From assembly GCA_002702745.1 (NCBI GenBank), contig PABM01000002.1, positions 1 to 13,124 of the forward strand: a stretch of DNA of 13,124 nucleotides, given 5' to 3'. Below the pieces are notes generated by a model, which was not told where the DNA came from, did no database searches, and saw only the letters and a list, made by a program, of their open reading frames with translations. Shown in pieces: positions 1 to 7,800 of the stretch (the first letter of the stretch is position 1; every line of letters starts with the position of its first letter). The DNA is from Flavobacteriaceae bacterium. GTDB taxonomy: Bacteria; Bacteroidota; Bacteroidia; Flavobacteriales; Flavobacteriaceae. The position numbers and the translations under genes were made by a program.

Positions 1-491
<491 letters not shown>

Positions 492-495
492 CTAT

Positions 496-1602
496 CTATT
501 TTGTTTTTGAAATATTTTCTATAAACTGATCAAATAAATAAGAAGCGTCATGTGGACCAGGACTTGCTTCAGGATGATACTGAACAGAAAAACAATTTTT
601 ACTATTCATTTCGATTCCAGCAACAGTATCGTCATTTAAATGAATATGAGTTATTCTAATATCTTTATGAGCTTCTGTTTCTTCTCTGTTAATGGCAAAG
701 CCATGGTTTTGAGATGTAATCTCACCTTTTCCTGTAATTAAGTTTTTTACAGGATGATTTATTCCGCGATGTCCGTTATGCATTTTATATGTTGAAATAC
801 CATTAGCTAGAGCTATTATTTGATGACCTAAACATATACCAAATAGTGGAAAATTATTTTCAATAACTTCCTTTGCAACGTTTTGCGCTCTTTTCAATGG
901 TTCAGGATCACCAGGACCGTTTGAAATAAAATATGCATCAGGATTCCATGATTTCATTTCCTCAAAAGAAGCATCATATGGGAAAACCTTTATGTAACAA
1001 TCTCTTTTGGAAAGATTTCTTAATATATTTTTTTTAATTCCTAAATCCAAAGCAGCGATTTTATACTTTGCATTTTCTTCACCATAAAAATAGGGTTGTT
1101 TAGTTGATACTTTTGAAGCCAACTCTAAACCATCCATACTAGGGATTTTTGCGAGTTGTTTTTTTAAGTCATCGATATTATCTATTTCAGTAGAAATTAC
1201 GGCATTCATTGCACCGTTATCCCTTATATATGATACAAGTGCTCTGGTATCAACATCAGAAATAGCTAATAAATTATTATTCTCAAAGAAATTATATAAA
1301 GAATCAATATCCCCATATCTAGAAAAGTTATAAGTGAAATTTCTACAAATCAAACCTGCAATTTTAACTGAGTCTGATTCTACTTCGTCTTTCTTCACAC
1401 CGTAATTCCCAATATAGGCATTTGTTGTAACCATTAATTGTCCAAAGTATGAAGGGTCGGTAAATATTTCTTGATAACCTGTCATACCAGTATTGAAACA
1501 TACTTCTCCAAAAGCTGAGCCTTCTTTACCAATAGATTTACCATGGAAAATAGTACCATCTTCAAGTAAAATAATTGCTTTTTTTCTCTGGTTATATTGC
1601 AT
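496..1602 (-). CDS. carA: Carbamoyl-phosphate synthase small (glutaminase) subunit
   Basis: CarA hydrolyses glutamine and passes ammonia to the large subunit CarB, which makes carbamoyl phosphate for pyrimidine and arginine synthesis. The 368-residue protein has the usual length. The N-terminal CarA domain includes VCFNTGMTGYQEIFTDPSY (about 34-52). The C-terminal class I glutamine amidotransferase domain starts near residue 180 and has FISNGPGDP, the nucleophile elbow GICLGHQ with Cys257, NHGFAI, and HPEASPGPHD with His343 and Glu345, so the Cys-His-Glu triad is complete. The start ATG at 1602-1600 fits the family N-terminus. The gene follows a terminator and a possible promoter and precedes eno by 4 bases, so it probably begins a separate transcript. 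carB is not in the window. Confidence 0.97.
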   Translation of the reverse strand: MQYNQRKKAIILLEDGTIFHGKSIGKEGSAFGEVCFNTGMTGYQEIFTDPSYFGQLMVTTNAYIGNYGVKKDEVESDSVKIAGLICRNFTYNFSRYGDIDSLYNFFENNNLLAISDVDTRALVSYIRDNGAMNAVISTEIDNIDDLKKQLAKIPSMDGLELASKVSTKQPYFYGEENAKYKIAALDLGIKKNILRNLSKRDCYIKVFPYDASFEEMKSWNPDAYFISNGPGDPEPLKRAQNVAKEVIENNFPLFGICLGHQIIALANGISTYKMHNGHRGINHPVKNLITGKGEITSQNHGFAINREETEAHKDIRITHIHLNDDTVAGIEMNSKNCFSVQYHPEASPGPHDASYLFDQFIENISKTK

Positions 1603-1619
1603 TTAGAATAAAGGTTAAA

Positions 1620-1650
1620 CAAAAATAATTTATAATCGTTAAAATCATAA
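1620..1650 (-). promoter_or_regulatory. Possible Bacteroidota-type promoter for carA-eno
   Basis: On the minus strand, TATTTTTG at 1627-1620 matches the TAnnTTTG -7 element described for the primary sigma factor of Bacteroidota. A weak -33 candidate, TTATG at 1650-1646, lies 18 bases upstream but is not a proper TTG. Transcription would start around 1613-1615, leaving a leader of only about a dozen bases before the carA ATG. The position, just downstream of the terminator of the preceding unit, supports it. The region is so A/T-rich that a chance match is quite possible. Confidence 0.4.
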
Positions 1651-1659
1651 TTTTTTATT

Positions 1660-1687
1660 AAAAAAAAAAGGAGCTGAGCTCCTTTTT
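1660..1687 (-). terminator. Intrinsic terminator ending the ribosomal protein unit
   Basis: A 10-bp perfect stem (1665-1674 pairing with 1678-1687, AAAAAGGAGC with GCTCCTTTTT in plus-strand sense) encloses a 3-base loop. On the minus strand the GC-containing part of the hairpin is followed by an uninterrupted run of ten T residues (1669-1660). It lies 8 bases after the stop codon of the gene ending at 1696 and 57 bases ahead of carA, so it should end the long upstream transcript. In the plus direction the hairpin is followed by five T residues, but no plus-strand gene points at it. Confidence 0.9.
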
Positions 1688-1695
1688 GTTAAAAC

Positions 1696-2385
1696 TTAGT
1701 TACCAAAAGCAAATTCCAGTATTTTGATTACATCATTCTCATCTTTATACGAAAGATTACTCGAATCTATGAATGCTAATATACGTTTAACGTCCAGTGA
1801 ACTATTTTCAAAAAGCTTATTAAAAGAACGCTTAGATAGTTTAAAACTTTCTATCATATTATTTTCTACAGATCTGATAAAGTAAGACTCTTTTTTAACA
1901 TACTTATCATTTGATCTATTAACCATTGGGTTTCCTGATCCAGTTACTAACTTGACAGAAAAACCTTTTAAGAAAGTGAAGTCACTTCCAGAATAAATTA
2001 ATTCATAAACCCTATTATCTTCATTATAGAAATAATTCTTATACGATTTACCGTTAATTAGGATTTGCTTTATGTTGTTGAAAGTGAAAGAGAATATAGA
2101 ATCATTATCATTTATCTTCGCCTCAAATGCGTTTCTACTGATATTTAAATTAATATTTCTTACCAAAAATCTTTCTCCTGTTAAAGTTTGTATTTCACCA
2201 TCATTATCCCACTCATCGAATAGATAAGCTGAGCCCAGTATTACCTTATTAGGTTGATTATAAAAAAATGAAGTTCCAAAATTTGTGCTCTCACCAGTCA
2301 ATGCTGACCTAAAATCAGTTTGATTATTTAATTGGGAAATAATAAAATTCGAAACTAAAAAAATTAAGATGAATATTATTCTCAT
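1696..2385 (-). CDS. Uncharacterised secreted or periplasmic protein
   Basis: I do not recognise this 229-residue protein. It begins MRIIFILIFLVSNFIISQ, a short positive start plus hydrophobic stretch typical of a Sec signal peptide, with likely cleavage near residue 17-18. No lipobox cysteine is present and the protein contains no cysteine at all. After residue 48 comes VILGSAYLFDEWDNDGEI, resembling a pattern I associate with small secreted Bacteroidota proteins of unknown function (a GSxYL...W..G segment followed by alternating beta-strand-like stretches); that link is from memory and unproven. The C-terminal third (about 165-225) is charged and probably helical. The gene starts 14 bases after rplQ stops and ends 8 bases before a terminator, so it is probably transcribed as the last gene of the ribosomal operon. 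A/T-rich composition matches the neighbours. Confidence 0.85.
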   Translation of the reverse strand: MRIIFILIFLVSNFIISQLNNQTDFRSALTGESTNFGTSFFYNQPNKVILGSAYLFDEWDNDGEIQTLTGERFLVRNINLNISRNAFEAKINDNDSIFSFTFNNIKQILINGKSYKNYFYNEDNRVYELIYSGSDFTFLKGFSVKLVTGSGNPMVNRSNDKYVKKESYFIRSVENNMIESFKLSKRSFNKLFENSSLDVKRILAFIDSSNLSYKDENDVIKILEFAFGN

Positions 2386-2399
2386 ATTTTAATCTAAAA

Positions 2400-2954
2400 T
2401 TATTTGTCTTCTTGTTTTTCCGGATCTTCAGCAGGAGCTTCCTCAGCAGGAGCTTCCTCAACAGGAGCTTCCTCAGCAGGAGCTTCTAAAGTATCATTTA
2501 CTACCTCTTCATTCACAACTTCTTCAGAAACAGATTCAGCTTTTTTTCCTCTTCGACCTCTTCTTGTTGTTTTCTTCTTCTTGATTACATAAGTATCATT
2601 ATAGTCTACAAGTTCTATCATAGTCATCTCAGCATTATCACCAAGTCTATTACCCAGTCTAATAATTCTTGTGTATCCACCTGGTCTATCGGCAACCTTG
2701 ACAGCTACATCTCTAAATAACTCAGCAACAGCATTTTTTTGTTTCATTCTTGAAAAAACGATTCTTCTGTTGTGTGTAGTATCAGATTTAGATTTTGTTA
2801 TCAAAGGTTCAATAAATTTCTTTAATGCCTTTGCCTTTGCTAACGTTGTATTAATTCTCTTATGCTCAATAAGTGAACATGCCATGTTAGCAAGCATGGA
2901 ACTTCTGTGTCCTTTTTTTCTTCCTAAGTGATTAAACTTTTTACGATGCCTCAT
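2400..2954 (-). CDS. rplQ: 50S ribosomal protein L17 with acidic C-terminal tail
   Basis: L17 binds 23S rRNA and sits on the large subunit near the outer rim of the peptide exit tunnel. The family core covers about residues 1-121 and is clear: [17 protein letters not shown] at the start, [20 protein letters not shown], and [20 protein letters not shown] in the middle. The whole protein is 184 residues, about 60 longer than E. coli L17. The extension starts with a basic patch ([14 protein letters not shown], about 126-138) and then becomes strongly acidic and Ala/Pro-rich, ending in EEAPA-type repeats (about 158-176). Tails after the L17 core are known in Bacteroidota. It follows rpoA by 22 bases, as in the bacterial alpha operon. 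The start ATG at 2954-2952 matches the family. Confidence 0.97.
   Translation of the reverse strand: MRHRKKFNHLGRKKGHRSSMLANMACSLIEHKRINTTLAKAKALKKFIEPLITKSKSDTTHNRRIVFSRMKQKNAVAELFRDVAVKVADRPGGYTRIIRLGNRLGDNAEMTMIELVDYNDTYVIKKKKTTRRGRRGKKAESVSEEVVNEEVVNDTLEAPAEEAPVEEAPAEEAPAEDPEKQEDK
2428..2487. repeat. Four 15-bp tandem repeats inside rplQ
   Basis: Four consecutive 15-bp units (2428-2442, 2443-2457, 2458-2472, 2473-2487) with plus-strand consensus TCAGCAGGAGCTTCC. The first two are identical and the others differ by one base each. Read on the minus strand they encode the five-residue unit EEAPA (one copy has Val for Ala) in the acidic tail of L17. The unit length is a multiple of three, so gain or loss of a copy keeps the frame. 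Confidence 0.9.
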
Positions 2955-2976
2955 TTTCTTTCTTTACTTTAACTTT

Positions 2977-3969
2977 TTACTCTTTTTCAAGTTTATACTT
3001 TGACAAATCCATTCCAAAACTTAGACCCTTTAGCATAACTAACTCTTCTAATTCTGTTAATGATTTTTTACCAAAATTTCTAAACTTCATTAAGTCGTTT
3101 TTATTAAATGATACCAGGTCTCCAAGAGTGTCAACCTCAGCTGCCTTCAAACAATTAAGTGCTCTCACAGATAAATCCATATCAATTAATTTAGTTTTTA
3201 AAAGCTGTCTCATGTGTAGTGATTCTTCATCATAAGTTTCAGTTTTTGCAATTTCATCAGCTTCAAGAGTAATTCTTTCATCTGAAAATAACATGAAGTG
3301 ATGTATTAAAATTCTAGCTGCATCAGTAAGTGCTTCCTGAGGAGTTATTGAACCATCTGAAGCTATATCAAAAACTAATTTCTCATAATCTGTTTTCTGC
3401 TCAACCCTAAAATCTTCAACATGATATTTCACATTTTTAATTGGTGTAAAAATCGAATCAACAAAAATAGTTCCTAACTGCGCTGACGCAGTTTTATTTT
3501 CCTCAGAAGTAACATAGCCTCTTCCCTTATCGATTGTGATTTCCATCTGTATCTGAACCTTTGGGTCAAGGTTACAAATTACCTGATCAGAATTTAAAAC
3601 CTGGAAACCAGAGACAAATTTTTGAAAATCACCAGCCGTGATTTTGTCTTGACCAGAAATAGAAATTGAAACTAATTCATTGTCAACATCTTCAATTTGT
3701 CTCTTAAACCTTATTTGTTTCAGATTTAATACGATTTCAGTTACATCTTCTACAATCCCAGGGATAGTAGAAAATTCGTGATCAACTCCTTCGATTTTTA
3801 CAGATGTAATTGCAAAACCTTCAAGGGAAGACAAAAGTACTCTTCTTAATGCATTACCAACCGTTAATCCGTAACCAGGCTCAAGTGGTCTAAACTCAAA
3901 TCTTCCTTCATGATCAGAAGATTCAATCATTATTACTTTATCTGGTTTTTGAAAATTTAATATTGCCAT
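2977..3969 (-). CDS. rpoA: DNA-directed RNA polymerase alpha subunit
   Basis: The alpha dimer is the assembly platform for beta and beta-prime, and its C-terminal domain contacts promoter DNA and activators. The 330-residue protein has normal length. The N-terminal domain (about 1-235) has [18 protein letters not shown] (26-43), the dimerisation and beta-contact signature, plus the [18 protein letters not shown] segment and a conserved [16 protein letters not shown] stretch. A flexible linker (about 236-255) leads to the C-terminal domain, with [19 protein letters not shown] sequence around 262-276, where an Arg near 269 corresponds to the DNA-contacting Arg of alpha-CTD, and [12 protein letters not shown] (298-309). 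It sits between rpsD (18 bases upstream) and rplQ (22 bases downstream). Confidence 0.98.
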   Translation of the reverse strand: MAILNFQKPDKVIMIESSDHEGRFEFRPLEPGYGLTVGNALRRVLLSSLEGFAITSVKIEGVDHEFSTIPGIVEDVTEIVLNLKQIRFKRQIEDVDNELVSISISGQDKITAGDFQKFVSGFQVLNSDQVICNLDPKVQIQMEITIDKGRGYVTSEENKTASAQLGTIFVDSIFTPIKNVKYHVEDFRVEQKTDYEKLVFDIASDGSITPQEALTDAARILIHHFMLFSDERITLEADEIAKTETYDEESLHMRQLLKTKLIDMDLSVRALNCLKAAEVDTLGDLVSFNKNDLMKFRNFGKKSLTELEELVMLKGLSFGMDLSKYKLEKE

Positions 3970-3987
3970 AATCTTATTTATAATTTT

Positions 3988-4593
3988 TTATTTAGAATAT
4001 AATTCTACTATATATTGTTCGTTAATATTTTCAGGAATTTGGATTCTTTCAGGCATAGAAACATATGTTCCTTGCATAATATCTTCATTCCACGTAATCC
4101 ATTCATATACCTGAGATGAATTCTTTAAACAGTTATTGATAGATTCAACGGACTTTGACTTTTCTCTAACTGCGATAACATCGCCTGGTTTCATATTGAA
4201 CGATGGAATATTTACAATTTCACCGTTGACTGTAATATGTCTATGAGACACTAACTGTCTAGCTCCTCTTCTTGAGTTAGATAAACCCATTCTGTAAACC
4301 ACATTGTCTAATCTAGATTCACACAACTGTAATAAAACTTCTCCTGTAATTCCTTTTGAAGCTGTTGCTTTTTTGAATAGATTTCTGAATTGTCTCTCTA
4401 GAATACCATAGGTATATTTTGCTTTTTGCTTTTCCATTAACTGGATAGCATACTCTGATTTTTTGGATCTTCTTTTACTATTTCCATGCTGTCCTGGAGG
4501 GTAATTTCTTTTTTCAAAAGATTTGTCGTCTCCAAATATTGGTTCCCCAAATTTTCTAGCGATTTTTGTTTTTGGACCAGTATATCTTGCCAT
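3988..4593 (-). CDS. rpsD: 30S ribosomal protein S4
   Basis: S4 binds the 5' domain of 16S rRNA and nucleates small-subunit assembly; in other bacteria it is also an mRNA-binding autoregulator. At 201 residues it is normal length for the family. It starts [20 protein letters not shown] and continues [20 protein letters not shown]; the four-cysteine zinc site found near the N-terminus of some S4 proteins is absent, so this is the zinc-free form. The S4 RNA-binding domain lies at about 93-155 with [20 protein letters not shown] and [14 protein letters not shown]. The gene is preceded by the largest gap in the operon (76 bases), which contains an inverted repeat, and is followed by rpoA after 18 bases. 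Confidence 0.98.
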   Translation of the reverse strand: MARYTGPKTKIARKFGEPIFGDDKSFEKRNYPPGQHGNSKRRSKKSEYAIQLMEKQKAKYTYGILERQFRNLFKKATASKGITGEVLLQLCESRLDNVVYRMGLSNSRRGARQLVSHRHITVNGEIVNIPSFNMKPGDVIAVREKSKSVESINNCLKNSSQVYEWITWNEDIMQGTYVSMPERIQIPENINEQYIVELYSK

Positions 4594-4669
4594 TTTTTAA
4601 TTTTTATTAGAGTGATTATGAATTAAGGTCAATCCTTCGATAATCAAAACCTCTATTGTTATACTTATA
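4594..4669 (-). promoter_or_regulatory. rpsD leader with nested inverted repeat (candidate RNA element)
   Basis: This 76-base gap between rpsK and rpsD is far longer than any other within the ribosomal cluster. It contains an outer 7-bp inverted repeat (TGATTAT at 4613-4619 with ATAATCA at 4640-4646) enclosing an inner 4-bp one (AAGG at 4625-4628 with CCTT at 4634-4637) around a 5-base loop. In the minus-strand transcript this would fold as a two-part stem with an asymmetric internal loop, ending 19 bases before the rpsD ATG. No T-run follows, so it is not a classic terminator, and no TAnnTTTG match was found. A role in S4-dependent control is only inferred from position. Confidence 0.45.
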
Positions 4670-5053
4670 TTAAACTCTTCTTCTTTTTGGTGGCCTACAT
4701 CCGTTATGTGGGGTAGGGGTAACATCAACAATTTCCGTTACTTCTATACCACCATTATGTATAGATCTTATAGCAGATTCTCTACCGTTACCAGGACCTT
4801 TAACATAAACTTTAACTTTTCTTAGACCAGCGTCCTTAGCAACTGCAACAGCATCTTCAGCTGCCGTTTGTGCTGCATAAGGTGTATTCTTTTTGGTTCC
4901 TCTAAATCCCATTTTACCAGCTGATGACCACGAAATAACATCACCGTTTTTGTTGGTAAGGGAAATAATTATGTTATTGAAAGATGCTACAATATGAGCC
5001 TCTCCGTTTGATTCAACAACAACTTTTCTTTTTTTAGTACTAGATTTTGCCAT
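4670..5053 (-). CDS. rpsK: 30S ribosomal protein S11
   Basis: S11 lies on the platform of the small subunit, next to the 3' end of 16S rRNA and the mRNA exit region. The 127-residue protein has normal length. Family signatures include [20 protein letters not shown] (18-37), [20 protein letters not shown] (41-60), [17 protein letters not shown] (82-98) and the C-terminal [18 protein letters not shown]. The lysine-rich first ten residues form a short N-terminal extension typical of bacterial S11. rpsM ends 9 bases upstream; the following gene rpsD is separated by an unusual 76-base gap. The leader before the ATG is A/T-rich with no Shine-Dalgarno motif. Confidence 0.98.
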   Translation of the reverse strand: MAKSSTKKRKVVVESNGEAHIVASFNNIIISLTNKNGDVISWSSAGKMGFRGTKKNTPYAAQTAAEDAVAVAKDAGLRKVKVYVKGPGNGRESAIRSIHNGGIEVTEIVDVTPTPHNGCRPPKRRRV

Positions 5054-5062
5054 ATACTATAA

Positions 5063-5437
5063 TTATTTTGTTACTTTTTTCTTGTTAGCAACAGTTTTTC
5101 TTTTACCTTTTCTTGTTCTAGAGTTGTTCTTAGTTCTCTGACCTCTTAGAGGTAAACCAGCTCTATGTCTGATTCCCCTGTAACAACCTATATCCATTAA
5201 TCTTTTGATGTTAAGTTGAGTTTCAGAGCGCAATTCACCCTCTATTGTGAAAGCTCCCACAGCTTCTCTAATTTTACCAACTTCTGTATCAGTCCAATCT
5301 GAAACTTTTTTACTGTGATCAACACCAGCAGTATCTAATATTTTAGAAGCTCTGCTATTTCCTATTCCGAAAATATAAGTTAAAGAGATTACACCTCTTT
5401 TGTTCTTTGGTATGTCTATTCCTGCTATTCTTGCCAT
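5063..5437 (-). CDS. rpsM: 30S ribosomal protein S13
   Basis: S13 sits in the head of the small subunit and forms intersubunit bridges with the large subunit, touching L5 and tRNA in the P site. The 124-residue protein starts [20 protein letters not shown], followed by [14 protein letters not shown] (helix-hairpin-helix-like region, about 21-34) and the signature [21 protein letters not shown] (84 onward). The C-terminal tail, [18 protein letters not shown], is highly basic as expected for a segment reaching toward tRNA. The ATG follows the rpmJ stop by 4 bases, leaving no room for the long S4-binding leader that precedes rpsM in E. coli. Confidence 0.98.
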   Translation of the reverse strand: MARIAGIDIPKNKRGVISLTYIFGIGNSRASKILDTAGVDHSKKVSDWTDTEVGKIREAVGAFTIEGELRSETQLNIKRLMDIGCYRGIRHRAGLPLRGQRTKNNSRTRKGKRKTVANKKKVTK

Positions 5438-5441
5438 AATA

Positions 5442-5558
5442 TTAACCTTGTCTTTGTTTAAATCTAGGATTCTTTTTGTTTATAACGTAAAGTTTCCCTT
5501 TTCTTCGTACAATTTTACAATCTGCACTTCTCTTTTTTACTGAAGCTCTTACTTTCAT
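5442..5558 (-). CDS. rpmJ: 50S ribosomal protein L36 (zinc-free form)
   Basis: L36 is the smallest large-subunit protein and packs near the base of the L7/L12 stalk region against 23S rRNA. The minus strand from the ATG at 5558-5556 encodes 38 residues, beginning [20 protein letters not shown] and ending [12 protein letters not shown], an unmistakable L36. The usual zinc ligands (three Cys and one His) are mostly gone: Ser at 11, Asn at 27 and Phe at 33 occupy the region, and only Cys14 remains, so zinc binding is unlikely. It lies between infA (3 bases upstream) and rpsM (4 bases downstream), the standard position. It is short, but the sequence match is decisive. Confidence 0.96.
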   Translation of the reverse strand: MKVRASVKKRSADCKIVRRKGKLYVINKKNPRFKQRQG

Positions 5559-5561
5559 CTT

Positions 5562-5777
5562 TTAAAATCTATAAGTTATTCTTGCCTTAGTTAAATCGTA
5601 AGGACTCATTTCTAATTTTACTTTATCACCAGGCAATAATTTAATATAATGCAAACGCATTTTTCCAGAAATATGAGCGGTTACAACATGACCATTTTCT
5701 AATTCAACCCTAAACATTGCATTCGAAAGCGATTCAATAATTGTTCCTTCTTGTTCTATTGGTGCCTGTTTTGCCAT
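5562..5777 (-). CDS. infA: Translation initiation factor IF-1
   Basis: IF-1 binds the 30S A site during initiation and works with IF-2 and IF-3. The 71-residue protein is a single OB-fold of standard length, with [20 protein letters not shown] (8-27), [20 protein letters not shown] (28-47), [20 protein letters not shown] (50-69) and Arg-Phe at the C-terminus. Its position between secY and rpmJ is common in bacteria; map and adk, which sit between secY and infA in many other lineages, are absent here, since only 12 bases separate secY from this gene. The ATG at 5777-5775 gives the usual MAKQ-type start. Confidence 0.98.
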   Translation of the reverse strand: MAKQAPIEQEGTIIESLSNAMFRVELENGHVVTAHISGKMRLHYIKLLPGDKVKLEMSPYDLTKARITYRF

Positions 5778-5789
5778 ATGAATAATTTT

Positions 5790-7154
5790 TTATATTGCTG
5801 GTTTTCTATCCCTACCTGATTTCATAAGCCCATCGTAATGTTTGTTAAGTAAATATGAATTTACCTGCTGCATAGTATCAATTGCAACACCAACCATAAT
5901 CAGTAGAGATGTTCCGCCAAAAAACAATGCCCATCCTGCTTGAACATCCATAAACTTAACAACTACTGCAGGAAATACAGCAATAAGAGCTAAGAATAAA
6001 GAACCAGGAAGAGTTATATGTGACATAATCGTATCTAGAAGATTTGAAGTATCTGTACCGGGTCTAATTCCAGGAATAAAGCCTCCACTTCTTTTAAGAT
6101 CGTCAGCAATTTTATTAGTTGGGACAGTTATTGCAGTGTAAAAGTAAGTGAATACTACAATTAAAAGTCCAAATACGATATTATACCAAAGGCCAAATAT
6201 GTCAGCAAATTCAATTTCCATCCAACTACCAAAAGTAGACATGAATTGAGAATCAACATTTTTAATTGATCCACCTAAAAATGATGGAACGAACATAATT
6301 GCTTGAGCAAATATTATAGGCATTACACCTGAAGCATTAAGTCTAAGTGGTATATATTGTCTAGTTCCAGCAACATTTCTGTCAAATCCGCCGGATGCAG
6401 TACGTCTTGCGTACTGAACAGCAATTTTTCTTACGGCCAATACAAGCATAACCGATGCTAAAATAATAGCTATCCAAATTACAAGCTCAATAGAAATCAT
6501 GATTAAACCACCATTAGATTCAGTTACTCTTGAAACCCACTCTTGAACAAAAGACTGGGGCATTGTTGCGATAATACCTACCATAATCAGAAGTGAGATG
6601 CCATTTCCAATTCCTTTATCCGTAATTTTTTCTCCAAGCCACATTGCAAAAATACAGCCAGTTACTAATATGATTATTGAGGAAAAGTAGAATATTCCAC
6701 CTTGACCAAGTAGAAAAGCATCCTGTGGAATCCCTAATGCTGGTAAAGCAGTTAAATATGCAGGTGATTGAACCAAACATATTGCTATTGTCAGCCATCT
6801 GGTTATCTGAGTAATTTTTTTCTGGCCACTCGCGCCTTCTTTTTGTAATTTTTGCAAATAAGGAATAGCAATACCCATCAACTGAACAACAATTGAAGCA
6901 GAAATGTACGGCATAATTCCTAGTGCAAATACAGAAGCATTAGCAAATGCGCCACCAGTAAAAGCATTTAATAAACCCAGAATACCCTGCTCGGTATTTT
7001 CAGCAATTTGCCCTAATTTCGTTGCATCAATTCCTGGAAGTACAACCTGAGCACCAAATCTGTAAACTAATAACATAGTAAGAGTCAAAAAGATCCTATC
7101 TTTTAACTCTGTAATTTTCCAGATATTTTTTAATACTTCAATTACCTTATTCAT
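5790..7154 (-). CDS. secY: Preprotein translocase channel subunit SecY
   Basis: SecY forms the protein-conducting channel of the inner membrane, together with SecE and SecG, and works with SecA and the ribosome. The 454-residue protein has the family length and about ten hydrophobic segments: the first spans about 21-38, followed by a plug-like region (GILGLLNAFTGGAFANASVF, 57-76) and GIMPYISASIVVQLM (79-93). Later signatures are GEKITDKGIGNGISLLI (174-190), the cytoplasmic loop with YIPLRLNASGVMPIIFA (267-283), and the conserved fifth cytoplasmic loop GGFIPGIRPGTDTSNLLD (357-374), where SecA and ribosome contacts occur. The C-terminus is short and basic. It follows rplO by 7 bases, as in the spc operon. 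Confidence 0.98.
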   Translation of the reverse strand: MNKVIEVLKNIWKITELKDRIFLTLTMLLVYRFGAQVVLPGIDATKLGQIAENTEQGILGLLNAFTGGAFANASVFALGIMPYISASIVVQLMGIAIPYLQKLQKEGASGQKKITQITRWLTIAICLVQSPAYLTALPALGIPQDAFLLGQGGIFYFSSIIILVTGCIFAMWLGEKITDKGIGNGISLLIMVGIIATMPQSFVQEWVSRVTESNGGLIMISIELVIWIAIILASVMLVLAVRKIAVQYARRTASGGFDRNVAGTRQYIPLRLNASGVMPIIFAQAIMFVPSFLGGSIKNVDSQFMSTFGSWMEIEFADIFGLWYNIVFGLLIVVFTYFYTAITVPTNKIADDLKRSGGFIPGIRPGTDTSNLLDTIMSHITLPGSLFLALIAVFPAVVVKFMDVQAGWALFFGGTSLLIMVGVAIDTMQQVNSYLLNKHYDGLMKSGRDRKPAI

Positions 7155-7161
7155 AATTAAT

Positions 7162-7614
7162 TTATATGTTTATCGCTTCTCCTCCAGCAGCTTCTATTGC
7201 TGATTTCGCTGATGCTGTAAACTTGTGAGCTGAAACTTTAACTTTCCCTTTTAATTCTCCTCTACCTAAAATCTTTACAAGTTCGTTTTTACGAACTAAT
7301 CTTAAGCTAACCATCGATTCAAAGTCAAGTGTACTTTTAACTTTTTTATTGTCAATTAGGGATTGAATTGTATCAAGGTTAACACCCTGATATTCTACCC
7401 TGTTAATATTTTTAAATCCAAATTTTGGAATTCTTCTTTGAAGCGGCATTTGACCGCCTTCAAAACCAATTTTTTTAGAGTAACCAGATCTAGATTTAGC
7501 TCCTTTGTGACCTCTTGTAGCAGTACCACCTTTGCCAGAACCTTGTCCTCTACCGACTCTTTTACTATTTTTATTAATTGAACCCTTAGCAGGTTTTAAA
7601 TTACTTAAATCCAT
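7162..7614 (-). CDS. rplO: 50S ribosomal protein L15
   Basis: L15 is a late-assembling large-subunit protein with a long basic N-terminal extension threading into 23S rRNA. From the ATG at 7614-7612 it is 150 residues and starts MDLSNLKPAKGSINKNSKRV. The glycine- and lysine-rich segment GRGQGSGKGGTATRGHKGAK (22-41) and GFEGGQMPLQRRIPKFGFKN (51-70) are diagnostic. A longer frame beginning at a GTG (7632) exists but lies inside the end of rpmD and adds only six residues; the internal ATG matches the family start and sits 4 bases after the rpmD stop, so I chose it. secY follows after 7 bases. Confidence 0.96.
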   Translation of the reverse strand: MDLSNLKPAKGSINKNSKRVGRGQGSGKGGTATRGHKGAKSRSGYSKKIGFEGGQMPLQRRIPKFGFKNINRVEYQGVNLDTIQSLIDNKKVKSTLDFESMVSLRLVRKNELVKILGRGELKGKVKVSAHKFTASAKSAIEAAGGEAINI

Positions 7615-7618
7615 TTCT

Positions 7619-7795
7619 TTATTTTTCAACACTTATTAAGTGACTAACTTTTTTAATCATTCCTAAAATATTAGGTGTATCCTCATGTTCAATAGTCATA
7701 CCTAACTTTCTTAACCCAAGAGCAGCTAATGTAAGCTTTTGTTTTTTTGTTCTATTGATAGAACTTCTTGTTTGTGTTACTTTAATTTTTGCCAT
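7619..7795 (-). CDS. rpmD: 50S ribosomal protein L30
   Basis: L30 is a small protein on the solvent side of the large subunit. The minus strand from the ATG at 7795-7793 encodes 58 residues: it begins [20 protein letters not shown], continues [14 protein letters not shown] and ends near [17 protein letters not shown]. The pattern IKVTQ.RS.I.R...QK.TL.ALGLRK is characteristic of bacterial L30, and length is normal. It fills the expected slot between rpsE (5 bases upstream) and rplO (4 bases downstream). The 5-base spacer before the ATG reads AGGAG, which looks like a Shine-Dalgarno core but directly touches the start codon, so it is unlikely to function as one. Confidence 0.96.
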   Translation of the reverse strand: MAKIKVTQTRSSINRTKKQKLTLAALGLRKLGMTIEHEDTPNILGMIKKVSHLISVEK

Positions 7796-7800
7796 CTCCT

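Noticed and set aside
2386..2400. Inverted repeat ATTTTA/TAAAAT between rplQ and the downstream gene
   Set aside because: Six A/T-only base pairs with a 3-base loop and no GC pairs make a weak hairpin; in this A/T-rich DNA such matches are expected by chance, so it is not called a terminator.
2404..2592. Plus-strand Ser/Ala/Gly-rich open frame opposite the rplQ tail
   Set aside because: It is the antisense of the EEAPA-coding repeats, has no start context or homology that I recognise, and overlaps a certain gene.
6616..6798. Short minus-strand frame inside secY and plus-strand frames inside rplO, rplF and rplQ
   Set aside because: They lie entirely within well-identified genes in other frames and have no recognisable protein features.
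7615..7632. Upstream GTG start for rplO
   Set aside because: It would overlap the last codons of rpmD and add residues not typical of L15; the ATG at 7614 matches the family start.
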